This document shows, piece by piece, positions 13,881 through 17,047 of a DNA stretch of 17,047 bases (within the stretch, counting starts at the first letter, position 1; each line of letters starts with the position of its first letter). This DNA is from an uncultured Blautia sp. (lineage in GTDB: Bacteria > Bacillota > Clostridia > Lachnospirales > Lachnospiraceae). Below the pieces are notes generated by a model. It ran no database searches. It saw only the letters and a list, made by a program, of their open reading frames with translations, and was not told the origin of the DNA. Made by a program: the position numbers and the translations under genes. The stretch is from NCBI GenBank assembly GCA_937900135.1, contig CALCDJ010000058.1, positions 1 to 17,047 on the forward strand, in the 5' to 3' direction.

Positions 13881-15089
13881 TTATGATAAAAAATTCAAAA
13901 GCAGTAGTGGCAGGACAATACCGGCAAAAAACTTGACTGTATAACGGAACCAGGAATGCTTTTTGCATAAGTTCTGATACAAAGGTATGTGTTTTCCTAT
14001 GTGAAGCATGTCTGTTCCTAAAATAATGCCCAATGATATTCCAGGTACAATTAAAATTGGTTTAGGTTTCGGACATAATATAAATGCCAAAATCAAGAGA
14101 AGCAGTCCGTAGAATATGGAAACAGCAGCTACTTTTAATGGCTCTGATGACCTAAGTCCCGGTATATGACTGAGTGGAAAATAGGGTGGAGGCGCTGTAG
14201 CCGTCAACAGTTTTTCAAGATCATGTTTTAAAGAAGAGAGAGTCTTGTATCTCTTCGGGTAATCAGCAGTACATTTGAAAATAATATTTCGGATTCTTTT
14301 ACTGCATTTATTGCGAAATTCCTCTGCGGAAATCTGTTTCGGAGATTTTCCTGTAATCATAAAGGAAAGGACACATCCAAGAGAATAAATATCTACTCTG
14401 TCAGTTGGGTTCTTAAAATCCAGGATTTCCGGAGCTGTATAAGGATTTGTTCCGGCAATTACAGTGACCATATGATTTTCAGCTTTAAATTGGTTTGTTA
14501 TATCAAAATCAATCAACTTACAGGCGACCTGTTGGTGGAGTCCTTTGATATGTTTGTATGGATCAGTGAGTGCAGACAAGCGGTCTGTAAGGAGGATATT
14601 CTGAGGAGCTACATCACCGTGTACCAAAGAAAGAGAAGCAATGCTTTCCAAACCACTACAAAGCTGAATAAGAAAGATCATGGCTTCTGTTTCGGATAGA
14701 CAACCATAATTGTTTATGTAATCTTCCAGGGACAGGCTTCGTTTTTCTGCAAGGATTTGGGAAGGATAGCTTAGTGATGTGGGCTTGCGGATAAATTCAT
14801 TTATAGAGAGGAACTGATAATCCGCAGAGACTACCCCGAAGATTGTTTCTGTATAAGGATTCCATACAGTACTTAGCTTTTCATATATGGCGGCCTGTTC
14901 TGGTGAGATTTCTTTCAGAATTACAGAGCCTTTGTCTGGTACCAGTGTAGTATATTCCGGTTGAAGTTCAGCAGTATAAATGCTGTAAAAATTCCCGTCT
15001 TTTTTCTGTCTGGGGGGAGATAGCTCATCCAGAAAATCAAAATCAATATATTGTTGCAATGCTTTATACATATTCTGTGAGAGTGCCAT
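13881..15089 (-). CDS. Hanks-type Ser/Thr protein kinase with C-terminal membrane helices (402 aa)
   Basis: An N-terminal kinase domain (about residues 30-310) is followed by about three membrane helices (320-402). The motifs are: VILK with the ATP-binding Lys59; catalytic loop LVHGDVAPQNIL (Asp159, Asn164), where the usual HRD is HGD; metal-binding LIDFD (Asp194), where DFG is DFD; activation-segment end TAPEIL; and VDIYSLGCVL. No clear glycine-rich loop is seen, and the stretch between Asn164 and DFD is longer than usual. Essential catalytic residues remain, so activity is plausible. ATG 15089 is 15 nt from GGAGG (15105-15109), an unusually long spacing; the upstream TTG (15125) is less likely. 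The gene has its own promoter and is followed by the TPR-like gene. Confidence 0.85.
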   Translation of the reverse strand: MALSQNMYKALQQYIDFDFLDELSPPRQKKDGNFYSIYTAELQPEYTTLVPDKGSVILKEISPEQAAIYEKLSTVWNPYTETIFGVVSADYQFLSINEFIRKPTSLSYPSQILAEKRSLSLEDYINNYGCLSETEAMIFLIQLCSGLESIASLSLVHGDVAPQNILLTDRLSALTDPYKHIKGLHQQVACKLIDFDITNQFKAENHMVTVIAGTNPYTAPEILDFKNPTDRVDIYSLGCVLSFMITGKSPKQISAEEFRNKCSKRIRNIIFKCTADYPKRYKTLSSLKHDLEKLLTATAPPPYFPLSHIPGLRSSEPLKVAAVSIFYGLLLLILAFILCPKPKPILIVPGISLGIILGTDMLHIGKHIPLYQNLCKKHSWFRYTVKFFAGIVLPLLLLNFLS

Positions 15090-15136
15090 GGTAAGAATAA
15101 TGATCCTCCAAATTGTAGTGCGCAAATGTTAAGTAT

Positions 15137-15165
15137 AGTATATTGCACATCCTGTAATTTTGCAA
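15137..15165 (-). promoter_or_regulatory. Promoter of the kinase-TPR operon
   Basis: On the minus strand TTGCAA (15165-15160) and TATACT (15142-15137) are 17 nt apart. The -35 region contains the 10-bp element GCAAAGTAAA (plus-strand 15162-15171), which is repeated at the same position in the promoter of the upstream helix-turn-helix gene. Confidence 0.72.
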
Positions 15166-15174
15166 AGTAAAACA

Positions 15175-15606
15175 TTAGTTAAGAGGAGTTAAGCCCTTTA
15201 CAAGCAGGATTTCATTAATATCATCGACACTCTTTCCCTGACGGATTCCGCACATAATTTCAAAATCCCGTTCGTTCTTAGGATAGAAATCCGCCTGAAT
15301 TAAGCGCTTTAGAGTATTTCGAGATTCGTGAAGGCTCAGTTTCAGCACAATGCAGACAATGATCAGTTTATCTCGGCTTAGTTTTTTGGTTCCTTTCAAA
15401 AAGTCGTGAAGGTGAGAGGGATAGATGTCACACATATTTGCAAATTTATTGATACTGGAAATTTCTGAAATACGGTTATAAAGTTCCAGTAGAATTTCTT
15501 CCTGCTCTATAAAATGGATATTTTCTCTGTTTGCAGTCCCATTTTTTTCTATTTCCTGAAAAAGGATATCCGTACTTAATTTTTCTGTTTCTGATTTTTC
15601 ATTCAT
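15175..15606 (-). CDS. Kinase-associated helix-turn-helix protein (143 aa)
   Basis: A small protein with an XRE-like helix-turn-helix in its second half: NKFANMCDIYPSHLHDFLKG (about 53-72) followed by KKLSRDKLIIVCIVLKLSL. The tail (FYPKNERDFEIM...GKSVDDINEILL) follows a pattern I recall from a Firmicutes family often found beside Ser/Thr kinases, in which HTH and tail read like GKRxPSRDKLI...LYPRxRRD...LSxxETNELL. The start at 15606 follows GAGGT by 10 nt; the earlier TTG at 15669 lies in the promoter. It is a likely regulator, or a substrate and effector, of the kinase encoded directly downstream. Confidence 0.75.
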   Translation of the reverse strand: MNEKSETEKLSTDILFQEIEKNGTANRENIHFIEQEEILLELYNRISEISSINKFANMCDIYPSHLHDFLKGTKKLSRDKLIIVCIVLKLSLHESRNTLKRLIQADFYPKNERDFEIMCGIRQGKSVDDINEILLVKGLTPLN

Positions 15607-15640
15607 AATGATTTTTACCTCGGATTCATAGTGTAAATCC

Positions 15641-15669
15641 AGTATAGTACCAAGTTTGTGAGAGCGCAA
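15641..15669 (-). promoter_or_regulatory. Promoter of the helix-turn-helix gene
   Basis: On the minus strand TTGCGC (15669-15664) and TATACT (15646-15641) are 17 nt apart. The element GCAAAGTAAA (plus-strand 15666-15675) stands 20 nt from the -10 box, exactly as in the kinase promoter. Confidence 0.7.
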
Positions 15670-15775
15670 AGTAAATATGAGATAACAGAAAAAAATACAC
15701 TGGCAGTGAATGAAATATAGATTACATGGAGATATAATTATGTCGATAATAAGAGAAAATTGTGGAAGAAAAGTT

Positions 15776-15822
15776 AAAATCCAGAGGTTTAAGTGGATAA
15801 ATCAACTAAATCCCTGGATTTT
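15776..15822 (-). terminator. Terminator-like hairpin at the end of the XRE gene
   Basis: AAAATCCAG (15776-15784) pairs with CTGGATTTT (15814-15822), with further partial pairing inside. It overlaps the last codons of the XRE gene. The T content after it on the minus strand is broken, so termination may be weak. Confidence 0.5.
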
Positions 15823-16129
15823 TCTTTTCATTTGAAATGATGGAATGTAAAAAGGATTCTAATAATTTACGCTGCTGAGGCGTAAGACGGTAAATTTCTT
15901 TCATAAGGGAGCTGACAGAAGATTCCTGGTTACAATAAGCAGTGAAAAAGTCTGCTAAAGAAATATTCAGTGCCTCACAGATATAAGATAAGGTTTCCAC
16001 TGTGGGATTTTTGTGCTCAAGTTCAATCTCACGGAGATAACTTTGGGAGATACCTGCCATATTTGCTAATTTATTAACGGAATAATTCTGATTAGTACGG
16101 AATTGTTTAATCAGAGATCCAACGTGCAT
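15806..16129 (-). CDS. XRE-family transcription regulator (107 aa)
   Basis: A helix-turn-helix domain of the Cro/C1 type covers about residues 5-60: LANMAGISQSYLREIELEHK is the recognition region, followed by PTVETLSYICEALNISLADFF. A short C-terminal helical segment (LTPQQRKLLESFLHSI) may mediate dimers. AAGGGG lies about 7 nt before the ATG. It is divergent from a near-consensus promoter whose spacer contains a CTATAG palindrome, so this protein may control that promoter and its own. Its C-terminal segment is typical of small regulators in Firmicutes chromosomes and mobile elements. Confidence 0.9.
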   Translation of the reverse strand: MHVGSLIKQFRTNQNYSVNKLANMAGISQSYLREIELEHKNPTVETLSYICEALNISLADFFTAYCNQESSVSSLMKEIYRLTPQQRKLLESFLHSIISNEKKNPGI

Positions 16130-16193
16130 ATATATTCCCCTTTCGGATGTGGTTTGTTGTTATCATACCAAAAAATATTTTGAATAATTACAG

Positions 16194-16221
16194 CTATAGA
16201 GATTGAAAAAAATATCTATAG
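16194..16221. promoter_or_regulatory. Paired CTATAG palindromes, candidate XRE operator
   Basis: CTATAGA (16194-16200) and TCTATAG (16215-16221) form an inverted repeat 22 bp apart between CTATAG cores, about two helical turns. The second is part of ATCTATAGAT (16214-16223), in the spacer of the plus-strand promoter. The site lies between the XRE gene and the rightward transcript. Confidence 0.5.
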
Positions 16222-16231
16222 ATATTATAAT
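16203..16231 (+). promoter_or_regulatory. Rightward sigma-A promoter divergent from the XRE gene
   Basis: TTGAAA (16203-16208) and TATAAT (16226-16231) are separated by 17 nt. Predicted start is near 16238. No long ORF follows directly; a hairpin with a short T-run comes within 55 nt. Confidence 0.7.
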
Positions 16232-16237
16232 TAAAGG

Positions 16238-16293
16238 TAGTAAGTAATGGAGTTTCTGTAACAGAAAGCATCTCTTGTAATACGATGCTTTTT
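16238..16293 (+). ncRNA. Candidate short RNA or leader attenuator
   Basis: From the predicted start the transcript passes a self-complementary TTTCTGTAACAGAAA (16253-16267), then a hairpin AAAGCATC (16265-16272) / GATGCTTT (16284-16291) with an 11-nt loop and a run of five T (16289-16293). A four-codon frame (ATGGAGTTTCTGTAA) lies inside. It is either a roughly 55-nt RNA or an attenuated leader for what lies downstream. Confidence 0.38.
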
Positions 16294-16365
16294 GCAGATA
16301 CATTATCGGAACGGAGTAAGACGACAATTACACAAATATTTGAATTAGAGTTTTTTTCAGGCTGA

Positions 16366-16629
16366 ATGAAAAGTTGGGTTCTTTGGGAAATAAGGAATCC
16401 AGCTTTTTTCGGATATCATAAGCTAAAAAGGTACACGAAATGGTAGTGTAAAGCGGATTATGAAAAAATCGAACCCCTTTCCTTGGTACTGACCGATTCT
16501 ATTTTACTTACGGAAATCCCGTCAAGGCTGAATTTAACGGGCTTTCAGCCCGGTCTTGACTGGCTTTCCGACATAAAATTTTGGTCGCCCAAGCCAAAGA
16601 AAGGGGAGGTAAAGGCTCATAGACCCTGA
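16366..16629 (+). pseudogene. 87-codon reading frame interrupted by one amber codon
   Basis: From ATG 16366 the frame is open for 26 codons (MKSWVLWEIRNPAFFGYH...), meets TAG at 16444-16446, and then continues for 60 codons (CKADYEKIEPLSLVLTD...GEVKAHRP) to TGA 16627-16629. There is no convincing ribosome binding site. The second part overlaps strong hairpins and another open frame, so it may equally be a structured non-coding element. I do not recognise the product. G+C is visibly higher than in the kinase genes nearby. Confidence 0.25.
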
Positions 16630-16636
16630 AAGCCTT
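16518..16636. repeat. Three consecutive hairpins, the first with alternative pairings
   Basis: Hairpin 1: GTCAAG (16521-16526) with CTTGAC (16555-16560), enclosing CGGGCT/AGCCCG (16538-16552). It has two competing pairings, GGCTGAA (16527-16533) with TTCAGCC (16544-16550), and CCCGT (16518-16522) with ACGGG (16537-16541). Hairpin 2: GGCTT (16562-16566) with AAGCC (16591-16595), enclosing CGAC/GTCG. Hairpin 3: AAGGCT (16612-16617) with AGCCTT (16631-16636). The region may be a structured leader or a mobile-element cis site such as a transfer origin. Confidence 0.5.
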
Positions 16637-16708
16637 GATTTTACTGGGATTGAGCCGTTTTTGGACATATAAAGTTGACACTACCCACGAAATAGGGAGG
16701 GATGTTGT

Positions 16709-16993
16709 ATGAAAGATACGTTAGAGGAGATATTCAAAAGAAGGAATATGCAAAGCAACAAGGAAAAGGACGCAAGGACACCAGGAACAATATTTGGAAA
16801 TGTTAGTAATGCATCAACTGCCTATGGGGAAGAAAAATTTCATGCATCGAGAGGACATGGATTTGCTGCAGAAAGAGCAAATACCTTGTATGATAAATAC
16901 ACAGGGAAAAAAGCCTCAATAATAGGAGATGATAATGCAAAAAATGGGGCTGATCGGGTAGTAAATGGAGTCCAGATACAATCTAAATATTGA
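16709..16993 (+). pseudogene. 94-aa ORF, probably the truncated N-terminus of a larger protein
   Basis: The start has a good ribosome binding site (AGGGAGG at 16694-16700, 8 nt spacing). After a charged N-terminus comes YGEEKFHASRGHGFAAERAN, then a segment with GDDNAKNGADRVVNG and IQSKY at the very end. I recall this block (GHGFAAERAN, NAKNG.DR.V.G, IQ.KY followed by Cys) as the N-terminus of long, glycine-rich membrane proteins of several hundred residues found in accessory regions. Here the frame stops with TGA TAA exactly where that family continues, and the other two frames also close within about 30 nt. It is therefore likely a decayed remnant, though a short functional protein cannot be excluded. 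No function is known to me. Confidence 0.55.
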
Positions 16994-17047
16994 TAATCTC
17001 TCGGAATCTTGAGTGATTATGATTGGCAACTGCCGAAATGTGTACTT

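Noticed and set aside
15740..15835. 31-codon plus-strand frame with GGAG 8 nt upstream
   Set aside because: Too short and overlaps the hairpin at the end of the XRE gene; no promoter seen.
16979..16999. TGA as a selenocysteine codon in the 94-aa ORF
   Set aside because: A TAA follows at once and no SECIS-like stem is seen; decay is simpler.
12900..17047. CRISPR array or insertion sequence in the accessory part
   Set aside because: No regularly spaced direct repeats and no transposase frame or matching terminal repeats were found.

Overview
The window looks like a spore-forming, low-to-middle G+C Clostridia chromosome, most likely Lachnospiraceae. The grounds are spoIID, spoIIQ and spoVT homologues, sigma-factor-like promoters typical of sporulation, strong GGAGG ribosome binding sites, tRNA genes without an encoded CCA, and protein families common in that group. 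No species call is possible from sequence reading alone.

Layout. Bases 1-203 hold a partial tRNA-Phe, a tRNA-Lys and a terminator. A doubtful small secreted protein (318-638) follows and converges on a membrane metallophosphoesterase (649-1851, minus). The next block is the engulfment pair spoIID and spoIIQ (2001-3686), where spoIIQ has lost all its LytM zinc ligands. Bases 3771-8491 are a complete sucrose locus: a LacI-type repressor (scrR), its terminator, a near-consensus promoter with two matching operators, a PTS EIIBCA permease (scrA) and a GH32 sucrose-6-phosphate hydrolase (scrB) whose start overlaps the scrA stop. Bases 8623-10931 hold housekeeping and sporulation genes: a small GIY-YIG protein, a hemolysin III/PAQR membrane protein, spoVT and an M15B peptidase without a signal peptide. 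pncB (10991-12457, minus) lies upstream of the peptidase gene, and the two are separated by a hairpin that also contains the peptidase ribosome binding site.

A tRNA-Gln gene (12749-12820) appears to mark the edge of an accessory segment that runs to the window end. It holds, all on the minus strand, an XRE regulator, then a helix-turn-helix protein, a membrane-tethered Hanks-type kinase and a membrane-anchored helical-repeat protein. The promoters of the helix-turn-helix gene and the kinase gene carry the same 10-bp element at the same distance from the -10 box, so the three genes look like one co-regulated signalling module. This is the best candidate here for an undescribed system.

The last kilobase has a divergent promoter with operator-like palindromes, a possible short RNA ending in a terminator-like hairpin, an amber-interrupted reading frame over three nested hairpins, and what looks like a truncated remnant of a larger protein (16709-16993). 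These suggest mobile-element debris, but no integrase, relaxase, insertion sequence or CRISPR array is visible.
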